A stretch of 64,000 nucleotides of DNA, from NCBI GenBank assembly GCA_023374045.1, contig CM041776.1, positions 125,641,733-125,705,732 of the forward strand. The letters run 5' to 3'. Shown piece after piece: positions 1-10,038 of the stretch. Positions within the stretch are counted from its first letter, which is position 1. Each line of letters opens with the position of its first letter. A program made the translations under genes and the position numbers. Source of the stretch: Limonium bicolor. Lineage: Eukaryota; Streptophyta; Magnoliopsida; Caryophyllales; Plumbaginaceae. The notes beneath the pieces are model-generated. The model made no database searches. It was not told where the DNA came from and saw only the letters and a list, made by a program, of their open reading frames with translations.

Positions 1-2269
1 TTTAACACTTGTTTTTGCTCACTAAAAACAAGTGTAAAAAGCCATTGAAACCAGCTTCAAAACAAGGTAAAAACCATGCCTTTTCCTAGCTTAAATCAGC
101 CCTTAATGACCTTGCTTACATGGCTAATATATGTCCTTGTTCTTGCATGAAATGCTGCTGGAAAAATCCATGGAAACTCCATGCACAAACCGTAGGGAAT
201 CAAGTCCAAAAATAAATATACCAAAGTGAGTATTTTGCTCCTAATGATATATATATACTAAGCTAAGGGATTTGTGCTACAAAAACTAATTAAACCTTGT
301 ATAAAAAAATAGGCCGAGAGGTTTAAAGGCTGTTTGGAGTGCTTGGTGGCTTGGAAATCACAAGCTAGGTGAGAAACCTTATCTTATACTATTATATAGT
401 TTTTATGAAATTTTATTTCATTTATACACCAGTCGTGGGTTTAGATAGGGTTATATAATTTAATTATGTATTAAAACACATTATAACATTTTTGGCTGGT
501 TAATATATGGTATAAATGACCTATAAGGTCAAGGAAGTAATTCAGGGGTTAAAAACATAATTTATAAAATACGGGAGCAAGGGTAATAAAAGCCGTAAAT
601 TATAATGTCATTTGAGACATTTATGTGTAATTTTATTCTATGCTAATTAATGTAATAAGGTCATGTATTTTTAGGCCATTTAATTTATGTAGATTAAGTT
701 TAAAATGAATTTAGAATGCTAACTAACATTACCGAATTAGTTATGGGGTTTTTCTATAATAATAATTTTGGGGGCTAACTATAGGCATTAGCCAAAATTA
801 GACATTAAAAACCTTATTTTGAATTTTACAAAATTTAATAAAGTTTTGAGACAAAAATGTAATTTATGAAAACTATGGGGGTCAAACCGTAATTATATAA
901 ACTTCTGGTCAAACTGAAAGTCAATAGGTCAATATAGACCATACTAGGAGGTTTGACCAAATTTAATGTCATAAATAATTAATTTATGAACTTATATCAA
1001 CATTATAAGTGAAGTGTTGAATTTATAAAACTTTTGGGGTATAAAATGAATTACCGAAAAGTTGAGGTATAGATTGGTTAATATGATGATTTATATCCTA
1101 AGTATAAAGTTTGGGAATTTTTGGAGTTATATAAATGGTTATATTAATAAAAGTGTATAATATATGGTTTTGTGACGTTTGTAAGTACATAATATAAAAT
1201 GGGGTCCAAATGTAAATAAGGGAAAGATTTGGGGAGGAAAAAGGATTTCAAAAACAGGAGGGGGCTGTGCGGAAATAAGTGACAAGAAACTTTAGGTTAT
1301 ATCAATAATAAGTATTAAAAACTATAAAATATAACCTATATGTGTTATAATATATGTGGCTATTGTGTAAATAAAGAAAATAATGTGGCTGGAAAAAATA
1401 TACCAAACAGACCATGGTCTGTTCGGTAATAATGAGAAATAACATATAAAAATCATATGTTATAATTATAATAATGTTTGGATGGTATAATATATGTTAT
1501 GTAAAAGTATTATTAGATTTGTGGTAAAAGTATAAATATGGAAAGTTGAAGGATAAAACAAAAAAAAACAGAACCTAGGGGGCTGTTTAGTATTTTCGGT
1601 AATTTGAAACTATATAGTATACATACTATATGATTTAAATGTTATAATATGATGAATATGGTATGTTATAAAATAAATGGTGAAATTGTAATAACTAGAA
1701 AGTATGGGGTTTGAAAGGAAATGATGTATAAATACATGCCTTTTCGGCAATTATAAGAGATATTAAAACCTTAGGTTATATCTTATTACAAAGTTTTGAT
1801 GTTATAGAATAAGGTATTTATAACATGGTATAAGTTATGTGGGTATATTGTAATTAAGGAAAATTATAAGAATAAAAAGGTATAAGTGTGTTATATATAT
1901 GCTATTTTCAGTAATAATAATAATAACCAAAACTATATGGTATAAAGTTTAATGACATATAAAATATCATACTATATAATATTATGTGGTCAAAAGTATA
2001 ATTCATTAAAACTAGCATGCTAGCGCATGATATATATATATCAAAAATAAGGATATAAACTATAGTATACAATGACATAAAATACTATGGTTAATATATG
2101 ATTTTTGGATGGTTAAATAAACCTTGGATGGGAAATAACATGTACATAATATAAAGTTTCATATTTCATTAAGAAATCAATGTATATATATAGATATATA
2201 TACCGGCGCAAATAACATGCATATATATTATGGTTTACAAACCATATAATAATAAATAATGAATGTTAA
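1..2269 (+). mobile_element. Fragment of a long Ty3-type LTR (copy A)
   Basis: The first ~360 bases look like the pyrimidine/AG-rich leader seen in the other LTRs of this family, ending in AAG|GTAA-type steps. They are followed by about 1.9 kb of very AT-rich DNA rich in 'tataat' and 'ggttata' words. The same order, leader then AT-rich tract, occurs in the copy at 3485-7327 and, reversed, in the copy at 12600-17469. The fragment is cut at 2270 by the 5' end of another LTR. It has no credible open reading frame. The assignment rests on composition and order, not on an alignment. Confidence 0.5.
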
Positions 2270-3484
2270 TGAAATACCCCAAACTAATAAAACATGAATT
2301 AAACATCTGATCAAATTAATTAAGGCCTAAACATGCCTTAAAAGTCAATTGAGAACAACAATGGTCAACACAAAGCAAGAATTGCACCTTTTGACCGTTT
2401 AGGGTAAATACATACCCAAATGAACTCCTTAGGACCTAAAATTTTGTCCTAAGCATTATAACACATAAATGAACGTACTACAATTCTTGGACAACATCCA
2501 ACACAAAGAACAAGCATTTACATGCTTAAAAGTCAATGAGGGCAAAAATGTGCTCTAAGAAACCTTAAAGGTCTTATGACCTCCATTTGATATAAAATTG
2601 GATTCCTAAGTTCAATTATCATGTAAGGAATGTAATAAAACCATTCTCAAAGAAAACCAAGCTCAGAAACACCTTGGACACAAAATGTGCACTAAAACAC
2701 CTTAAAGCACGTTTTTGTGTATGAGCTCTAAGATATTGACTTTTTGTCACTTTAAGACCTAGATTACGTTCTTTATAACATTAATGTGACATGATAGACT
2801 ATTATAAAGTCTAAATCAAAGTTTAAAAATAAAATCAAAATGGGTGATTTTGGGTGAATAGTACCCAAAATAACATTTAATTACTTAACTTAAACCATGG
2901 TCAAATGTCATCCTTTGACCTAAACATCAATTGCCGCCCAATATGGATGTCATCCTCATCCTTTAAGCTAACATAAATATCTACTAATGAGTCATCTAAG
3001 ACTATTCAGTAAAGTAACCAAACTTTACCTTATAAGCTTATTTCTTTCTCTTTCCTCTCATTACCTCCTTCTCAGCCGTGAGAACTGCCTCCATTATCTC
3101 TTTTGCTCCTCCTTAACCGTAGGAAGACACCAAATTCAGAGAAGAACACAAATTGATCTAGGTAAGCTTATGAAGCCATTCTATGTTCATTCTCTTCACT
3201 TTTCTTTCCTCTTTCCATGGAGCTAAACATCAGCCATTTCCATCCATGTTTCTAGTGTGTTTTAGAGGTTAAAAGAAGAGGGTTTCTCGGCTGTAACAAG
3301 GGAAGAAGGAGGGAAGTTCTAATCTTGAACTTTTAAGGTAAAAATGTGTTTTAAGCACATATCTCTTCATTTCCTTCATTACCGATTGGAAAACTTGATT
3401 CTCTAGGCTTATTATCATCTTCTTTACATGCTTGTTCAGTTGGTATATCAAGAGCTTCAAGGAATAGCCAAATCCATGTCAAAG
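2270..3484 (+). mobile_element. 5' fragment of a second LTR of the same family (copy B)
   Basis: Starts with TGAAATACCCCAAAC, the same LTR start (TGAAATACCC) found at 3485 on the plus strand and, reversed, at 17469, 29754 and 56294. A leader-like stretch near 2990-3470 contains several AG|GTAA donor-like steps. The copy is interrupted at 3485 by the next LTR, so only its first 1.2 kb is present here. The short reading frames inside it have no recognisable content. Confidence 0.6.
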
Positions 3485-3802
3485 TGAAATACCCGTAATT
3501 AAAAATAGTGATTAATTTTAGGCTATTGAATAATTTAGAGGCTTAATTAAGTATAAATAATCATGAGGGAACAAATCCCGAAGAAAACGGACCTTTAAAA
3601 CGGTTTAAAAACATTACCGAACCTTAAAGCGCGTTTTTCGAGGTAACCGGGAAAATGGTCTTTAAGCGGGTCAAATAGACTCGTAACAATTTTGGTCAGC
3701 TAAACAACCATTAATAAATATTAGTGAAGCTTTAGAACCAATAAAATCAATAAAACAAGAAATTAGTAAAAACTGTCAAAAACGAGAAGTTGTGGGGTAA
3801 AA

Positions 3803-3810
3803 TATAAATA
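3803..3810 (+). promoter_or_regulatory. Putative LTR TATA box
   Basis: TATAAATA lies about 320 bp from the LTR start and directly before a CT/CA-rich tract typical of a plant leader. It is the natural candidate for the U3 promoter. If so, the R-U5 part of the LTR is unusually long (about 3.5 kb). Confidence 0.5.
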
Positions 3811-4645
3811 GACCAAACTTATGTGTCCACTTTTATAATAAAGCAAAAATCGTGTGTGTGTGTGTAGTGCCAGCCGCCCCCCCCCCCCCCCCTATTTCCC
3901 TCTCTCACACACACACTCACACTCTCTTATTTACAAACAAACAAAAACAATTAAAACATAAAGTAAACTACATTACCTTACCCCACTCTCTCATTCTCTC
4001 TCTCCTACACTCATTCTACTCCCTCTCTCACGTGAACCCATCTCCCTCCTCTCTGAATTTTCCTTCCCAACCGAGCAGCCATGGAGGAATGAGAAAAACA
4101 ACACAAACCCCTCTTCTCTCCTCTTGTAACCTCCTTTAAGCTCTTCCAAAATTATAAAACCACATCATTGGAATCCTCTCACCAAGAGCTACATTCCTAT
4201 CCTTTCAAAAATCGAAAACAACAACTTTCGTTTTCATGGGTATGTCCCATTTGGAGCTTCAAGACCACCATTAGAAGGCCCTCCTTCTCCTTGTTCTATT
4301 GAGGTAAAATATTCATAAAAACTCCATCTTTTTCTAGCCTCAAAGGCAAAACGAAAACCTAGCTAAACCTTGTTTGGTTTCTCTTGTATATAGCCGATTT
4401 TGGCACTCTTAGAAGGTGGGAAACTTTGTTCTTGAGCCACTCCAAGCTTTATTTGCACCCTTGGAAGGTAATGAATTTTCTAAACCCTAAAACCCACATT
4501 AAAAGCTTAAGTAATGTTAGGGTTAGTTTTAATATTAAAATGGTGTATTTATGAATGGGTTAATGTTAGATTGTTGAGAAACCATAACCGGTAGAGAGAG
4601 AAGGAAGGAACAAGAGGAAGAAAGAAAACTAGAAGGAGAAACAAG

Positions 4646-7134
4646 GTAAGAATGCTCTTTTGTGTAGTCTTGTATATGTATAATGTAACAGATTTTAGAA
4701 GTTTGAATTTAGTAATGAAAATGGTATTGTGAAGTAGTGTAATGTGTAAGAGAATGCAAGTGTTTTAAACCTTGAAAACAATTTAAAACTGTTACAAACA
4801 GATTGGGAATGAGATGTTTGAGTGCAGGAAATTCAATGTTGTTAGTGTAGAATTTGTGTATGAGAATTGGGTATATTGCTATTGACTATAAACAGGTGGT
4901 ATAGATCATTAATGTGTGAGGAAATAATGTGGTGAGAGTACAAGATTATAGGGGAGGTTATGGCAAAATTTATCTAGGATTAGAACACTTAGTGAATTAG
5001 GAACTAGGTGAATACTAGGTGTTGTAACAGATTTTGTTTGAGAAAGATAGAGGGTAAGTTGAGAGAGATAGGTAATGTATTCTAAATGCATTAGGAGTGT
5101 TAAAAATGACATTAGAAGAGAGAGCTATTGTTGGGAGAGAGATAGAATAAAATCTGTAGCATAATGTGGTAAGGGAGAAAACTGTGTAAGTGTTGAGTAG
5201 AAACTTAGAGAATTGTGTATATAAGTAAGTATAGAATTGTGTAATGAATTAGGGAATGAATTAGCATGATTTAGGATGTTTAAATTGAACTAAAACATGT
5301 TAGGATGTATGTGGGAAGATTGGAAAGCAATGGGTGAAATTGGGAAAGAAAAAAAAATCTGTAGCAAGGTTCTGACTTCGTCCGACCCAGACGGTGGGTC
5401 GGACAGTGGGTCGGACGGGACATAGGCAACGAAAATGAATCTTTCTGTAATGGTCCGACCCAGGACCGTGGATCGGACGTGGGTCGGACGGGCAAAAAAT
5501 AGCGGTCGAAGTTTCTGACTTCGTCCGACCTAGAGTTGGGTCGGACAGTGGGTCGGACGGAGCAGAGACACGGGACCGAAACTTCTGGAACGGTCCGACC
5601 CAGGGGGTATGGGTCGGACGGAATAGTGCTGGGTCGGACAGGGTGAATTTCAGTGGACGAACTCTACTGGAATGGTCCGACCCAGGGCTTGGGTCGGACG
5701 GTGGGTCGGACGGCCCATCACTTACAAAAAAAATTGTAACTATAATAAGTATGTATATATATATATATTTTATACCCACCTATACATATGTACATATATA
5801 TGTAAGTAACCAATGTTAAGTAATTAAAGGTAAGTAAATAAAATGTAAGTATGGGAGTGTAAAGACTTAGTAAATATGAATTAGGAATGCAAGAGTAGTT
5901 GAGTTAAGTTAATGATAGATAGATTAACCGCTCAATTGTATGTATATCTTAGGATTTGATTTGTGACACCGGAGGGACGTTTGGAAACACGTACGAAGGT
6001 GAACGGTATGAATTCCTCATGCCCCGTATGCTATCTTGGTTACTATGATTTGTGTGTTGTGTGCTAATTGATCACCAAATAAGATAAATGCACGAATCGG
6101 AGTTATTATGCATACTTGTGGAAATGTAGTGTTGTATGTTGTGAATATTTTTCTTAAACCTTAGTTTGTATAATTCATGAAATGTATGGATGTATATGAA
6201 TGTTGTAATGTACTGTGACCGAATGTGTTGACTTTGGACTTCTAACTTATTCCTAACAAGCTAACCATTCTAACTTAAATTGGTAATTAAATTGGAATGA
6301 GTAGAAGTCCGATATAGTTTCGGCCACGCTGAGGATGCGGAGTCACGAGAGGTTGGCTCCAATTCCTGACTCTTAAGCTGGTCCGCGGCCAAACCCCTTA
6401 AATGGGTAGCATCCCGGATTGGTGAGTCAAGTAAATCCCGGAGGTGGGACGGAGTAGTCCCCAGGGCCGGAGGTCCCGACGACTTAACTTGAGTATAAGC
6501 AAGTAAGTAAGAATGAGTAAGTAAAAGGAATGGTAGTAAGTAAGTATAGAAGAGTAAGTAATGTATGATTAGTAAAAGAGTAAAAGCATTCCGATTAACC
6601 CGGATGCGTAACTTGGCTAACCCTTGTGAAGGTAAGTATGGTGGGTACTATTGTATTGTTGCCTTGTATGTGTAATGTATTGAGCATGTTGTATGATGTA
6701 TGTAAAGCATGTATGTATGTAAATAATGAACCGCATGTTTAGTGGACGTCAATAGTCGGCGTGCCCTAGCTAGCACGCGGTATATGCGGAGTTCATGCGC
6801 AGCTTTTGCTGAGCCCCTTGGGGCGATGTTTTTGCTACACGCAGGTACTCGTGAAGGATGAAGATGCTGAGGACTTAGCGCTATTTCTTTATCTTCTTTT
6901 TGGATTGTAAATGATGAATTGTGATGGGTGTACTAAGTAGTACACGGCTGTAGCTTTTTGATTAGCCGGTGTACCATGTGGTACACCTTTTTGGATATTG
7001 ATAGAAGGGAATTGGTATAGATGAGCAGTAGGTAAACTCATTATTTTTGGAAGTATGGGAGAAGGGAAATGTAATTGAATGCACTTAAATACTCGGTAAT
7101 TCGGTAACATAGGAATGTTATCTTTTGTTTTCAG
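4646..7134 (+). other. Putative long intron within the LTR leader
   Basis: A consensus plant donor AAG|GTAAG stands at 4646 after a leader-like segment, with weaker donors at 4304 and 4468. A strong acceptor, TTTTGTTTTCAG, ends at 7134. The interval is AT-rich and noncoding, like many 5' UTR introns. Similar AG|GTAA steps follow leader-like segments in the other LTR copies. This is inference from splice-site consensus only. Confidence 0.3.
5378..5726 (+). repeat. Degenerate minisatellite of GTCCGACCCA/TGGGTCGGAC dyads
   Basis: About four to five imperfect units, each opening with 'tctgacttcGTCCGACC' or 'ctggaatGGTCCGACCCAG' and closing with one or two 'TGGGTCGGAC' words, so every unit is a dyad. 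Proline/serine-rich reverse reading frames over this stretch are by-products of the repeat. A similar GACCGACCCA/TGGGTCGGTC pattern occurs at 22139-23180. Confidence 0.8.
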
Positions 7135-7332
7135 TATGCAATATAGTAGCTCGGTATATTATGTTCATCAGACCGTGACTGTAAGTATTAGTAGCCTAGC
7201 TAGCCGTATGGGCGGTTAGCGGCATTGTTTCACCCGCCGTAGTAGGTAATAGTATTTCCGCTGCGAACTGATAGGATTAACAGGACGACTAGATGGTAAT
7301 AGTAGGATTAACGGTTGGGGTGTTACAAAAAG

Positions 7333-7344
7333 TGGTATATGTCC
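7333..7344 (+). promoter_or_regulatory. Imperfect primer binding site
   Basis: TGGTATATGTCC lies five bases after the LTR end. The first six bases match the initiator-tRNA-Met primer site (TGGTATCAGAGC) used by many plant LTR elements; the rest has drifted. Confidence 0.5.
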
Positions 7345-8199
7345 TAAATTACCGAGCATAGGGAATTACCGAGTTAGGATTTCAACACGTCTTAAGACGG
7401 ATACTTAGGAACCTAACTAGGAACTACCGTTATTAATAACGGATACCCTTGACGTTCTAAGAACGATACCTTGCTTAAATTCCATGACCTCTGAGTCCTA
7501 TCATGCGAAGCCTAATGTAAATGCTAAATGTTCAGATGTCAGGAAGAGGCCGAGGCCGAGTAGAGGCGAAGCCTCTGATGGAACTGGCGCGCAGACGATA
7601 GCTGAGATCGTCGCCGCCACGGTAGCACAGATGCTACCGCAAGTGATACAAGCTATGCAACAAACCCAACAGAACCAACAAACTCAAGCAGGGCCAATCC
7701 CTCCCCCGCCACCCAGAGAAGCGAACTAGGTAAAAGCTGTAGCGGAACTCCGCCCTCCTTGCTTTAGGGCGAGAGTGATCCGGCTAAGCTCGAAGCCTAT
7801 ATCTTCGAGATGGAGACGGCATTCGAAACCCTCGAAGCTCCTGCTGGAGTTCGAGTCAGAGTAGCAGCCTACTACTTGAAAGATGCGGCTATGGATTGGT
7901 GGAAGCTAATCAAGCACGAGCACGTCAACGACCCCACATTCGATTGGGAGTCCTTTGCATCTTTCCTCCGATCTAAGTACTATCCGGAGCACGTAAAGAC
8001 TAAGAAAAGGCTAGAACTGGATGCCTTGAAGATGACAGACAAGATGTCTGTGGATGAGTACTACCGCACCTTCACCTCCATTCTCCGTCTTCTTCCCGAT
8101 CTAGGATACACCGGCCAGGTGTTGGTCGATCGCTTCTATGGCGGTCTGAGCCATCGCCTTCGGTACGGTATGGGCTACACTAGATTTACCTCCCTACAG

Positions 8200-8302
8200 G
8201 TAAATATCAGTTAACCCTTAGTATCATTTCAATTCCTTGAATTCCTTGAACTTTTCCTTATTTTCCTTTAATAAGAATCCCGGCTAATACCTGAAACTTC
8301 AG
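8200..8302 (+). other. Intron-like GT..AG insertion in gag (103 bp)
   Basis: The reading frame runs ..TSLQ| at a CAG|GTAAAT donor and resumes after ..CTTCAG| as |ECYHAASRVEI in phase 0. The interval has stops, is T-rich before the acceptor and lies within plant intron length. Removing it keeps the gag frame exactly. Confidence 0.6.
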
Positions 8303-8581
8303 GAGTGTTATCACGCGGCTTCTCGCGTTGAAATCACTTGCCAATTAAGGGATGAAGAGACCGCGCTTAAGCGCAAAGCCAACAACAAAAACACCAGTAC
8401 TGAGGAGCAGAACCAGGGGAGAGCTGGAAAAAGAAGAAGGGAAATTTCTTTCAGCAATCCCAAAAGAAATCCCCAGGTGAGGGCAGTGCCCATGCTGAGC
8501 AGGGCAAACCAGTTGAGCTTCTTCAGCTTGGTTATTCTGCACCGGTGGCAGCAAAGCCACTGAGATCACACCCACCTAAGG

Positions 8582-8664
8582 GTAAATTTCTAATCCAATT
8601 CGTATTCGTATAAGTACTATATCTAGCATATCCACGCACACATGTGCTAACCCTCTAACCTCAG
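8582..8664 (+). other. Intron-like GT..AG insertion in gag (83 bp)
   Basis: Donor G|GTAAATTTC and acceptor CTCTAACCTCAG|GTTC. Removal joins ..RSHPPK to GSSSGSAKIF in phase 1 and leads straight into the first zinc knuckle. Like the break at 8200-8302, it fits a plant intron better than random decay. Confidence 0.55.
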
Positions 8665-9144
8665 GTTCTAGCTCCGGTTCCGCCAAAATCTTCTCCGACG
8701 GCCGCACCTATGTGTGCAGAAAGTGCAATCAAGATCATCCCGGCAAAGACTGCTATGGGAGAGAAATCAAATGCTATAACTGCCAGAAACTGGGACACAC
8801 AGCCAACAAGTGCCCAGAGAATGCTAAGTCAAAGGGAACTTCCAAACTACAAACAGAGGGAAGGCAAGAAGGTTGCATCTGGCGATGCACCGCCCACCAG
8901 CAGGCACCACAGGGACAGGGATCCCGGGGACCTCAGCGGGTGCACCTCAGAGGCAGCCTGTCCTTCATGTCATAGACCGTGATGGGTCCGGTTCTATGTC
9001 CGGCCCAGGTAATTAATCTAAACCTTTCATCCTTGAGAAGCATGACTAAGTATTAGAGTAATCGTATGAATGAATGCATGAGTAACTGAATAGAAGTGTA
9101 TGTTGAGCATGAAATGAAGTAGTTGAAACTAGTACTCACCGTAG

Positions 9145-9898
9145 ATGAAATTTGTAACCATAGAAACTTTAGTATCTGTTATCCAACCGGTAAACCTGAA
9201 TCCAGAAGAGACCGACATCACCAACCACTACTACACCAACGAACAGTGTCAGGTCATCCGACCAGGTATGATTTTATTAAAGGGATACCTGACACCCGAG
9301 GCACAAATTTCAATCATCCGACGATGCAACGAGCTAGGAACGGGTCAAGGAGGATTTTACACACCCGAATTCCCCGGTGGAGCGAAGATGAAGCTGAAGA
9401 TGATGTGCTTGGGAAAGGACTGGAATCCTTATACCAAGACATACCAGGAGACACGAACACAAGACGGAGCAACGCCACCGACAATACCTCCAGAGTTTCA
9501 GACACTCGTCACACAAGCAGTAGAACTTGCACAACAATGCGAACACGAACCGATCCCCGCACTTGAAGCGGACCTTTGTATTGTCAACTTCTACGAGAAA
9601 GAAGGACGACTTGGGTTACACCAAGACAAGGACGAAACAGCGGCATCTCTCGAACAGGAGTGCCCGTAGTGTCTTGGTCCATTGGTGATGACGCCGTATT
9701 CCTGTATAGCGAGCAGAAGCGTGTGGACCTCGCACAGAAACTGGTATTGAGATCAGGAGATGTTCTAATCATGGGTGGAAACTCTAGGTTGCTGTATCAC
9801 GGTATCAACAAGATCAAGCTGAATACAGCACCACCGGCAATAATCAATGCCACACACATGAACCAGGACGCCTGAACCTTACCTTTAGGAAGTATTAA
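9145..9898 (+). pseudogene. AlkB-like 2OG-Fe(II) dioxygenase domain (ALKBH1-type) inside a Ty3 element
   Basis: An ATG at 9145 opens 174 codons, then a one-base shift near 9660 and another near 9860 lead through the rest of the domain to TAA at 9898 (about 250 residues). Visible motifs: GMILLKGYLT; GGFYTPEF; KMMCLGKDWNPYTKTY (an ALKBH1-type loop); LHQDKDE, the iron-binding HxD (H159, D161); VVSWSIGDDAVFLY; SGDVLIMGG; LLYHGINKI, the distal iron His; and RLNLTFRKY with the two 2-oxoglutarate arginines (RxxxxxR). No catalytic motif is missing. The family removes methyl groups from nucleic acids oxidatively; ALKBH1 members act on tRNA m1A and are reported on DNA 6mA. It lies after a gag donor and before protease and has no visible intron, which suggests capture of a cDNA. 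The two shifts imply this copy is inactive. Confidence 0.93.
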
Positions 9899-9967
9899 AT
9901 TCATAGTATCATGTAATCTACTAGTAACGTGTATTAGAGACGCGATATGTATGATGGTTGGTTTATC

Positions 9968-9973
9968 AATAAA
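9968..9973 (+). promoter_or_regulatory. AATAAA polyadenylation-like signal after the AlkB ORF
   Basis: AATAAA lies 70 bp after the AlkB stop in a T-rich stretch that codes for nothing recognisable. It would fit a captured 3' UTR or an alternative terminal exon. A lone hexamer is weak evidence. Confidence 0.3.
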
Positions 9974-10038
9974 GAGCAGTGTTGATTTAATTCCACTTGT
10001 GTCCACCATCAATACTTATCCAATTGTGAATCCAATAG

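Larger units (their letters stand above)
3485..7327 (+). repeat. 5' LTR of the AlkB-carrying Ty3 element (copy C)
   Basis: Begins TGAAATACCC and ends GGGGTGTTACA, the termini shared by all LTRs of this family here. Length about 3.84 kb. A TATA box lies ~320 bp inside, followed by a pyrimidine-rich leader (3850-4150), AG|GTAA steps, a minisatellite (5378-5726), a conserved stem-loop zone (about 6780-6860, with CAGC..GCTG next to GAGCCCC) and a strong acceptor-like TTTTGTTTTCAG at 7123-7134. The zone at 6780-6860 recurs, reversed, near 12930, 49640 and 60800, which ties the copies together. Confidence 0.82.
7484..9008 (+). pseudogene. gag of the Ty3 element, frameshifted, with intron-like breaks
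   Basis: An N-terminal part (7484-7729) has a Gln/Pro-rich tail and ends in a stop. The core (7768-8199) reads GESDPAKLEAYIFEMETAFE and continues through WW and YY positions typical of Retrotrans_gag. After a 103-bp break it resumes (8303-8581) with a basic stretch. After an 83-bp break come two CCHC zinc knuckles (CRKCNQDHPGKDC and CYNCQKLGHTANKC, about 8712-8815), then a Gly/Thr/Pro/Gln-rich linker to 9008. Gag would form the particle and bind RNA. Frameshifts near 8410 and 8860 disable it. Which breaks are introns and which are decay is inference. Confidence 0.8.
9009..10038 (+). other. Putative intron or alternative-exon interval containing the AlkB ORF
   Basis: gag (frame ..SMSGP g|) meets a donor AG|GTAATTAATC at 9009. 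Two acceptors give different outcomes. AG at 9162-9163 joins gag in frame to the AlkB segment. AG at 10037-10038 (CCAATAG|GT) joins gag in frame to GCGLGTEGIL at the start of the protease, skipping AlkB. The interval would thus hold either an alternative terminal exon (AlkB with its own stop and AATAAA) or an intron-nested gene. Frames were checked by hand; usage is inference. Confidence 0.4.

Noticed and set aside
5280..5779. Reverse-strand Pro/Ser/Asp-rich frames of up to 159 codons
   Set aside because: They are translations of the GTCCGACCCA minisatellite and match no protein pattern.
7730..7767. A further intron in gag
   Set aside because: It has GT..AG borders and restores the frame, but 38 bp is too short for a plant intron and a stop directly precedes the donor; more likely decay.
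9145..9898. AlkB domain as part of an endogenous plant RNA virus
   Set aside because: No methyltransferase, helicase or viral polymerase is nearby. The motifs are ALKBH1-like, and both sides are Ty3 retroelement.
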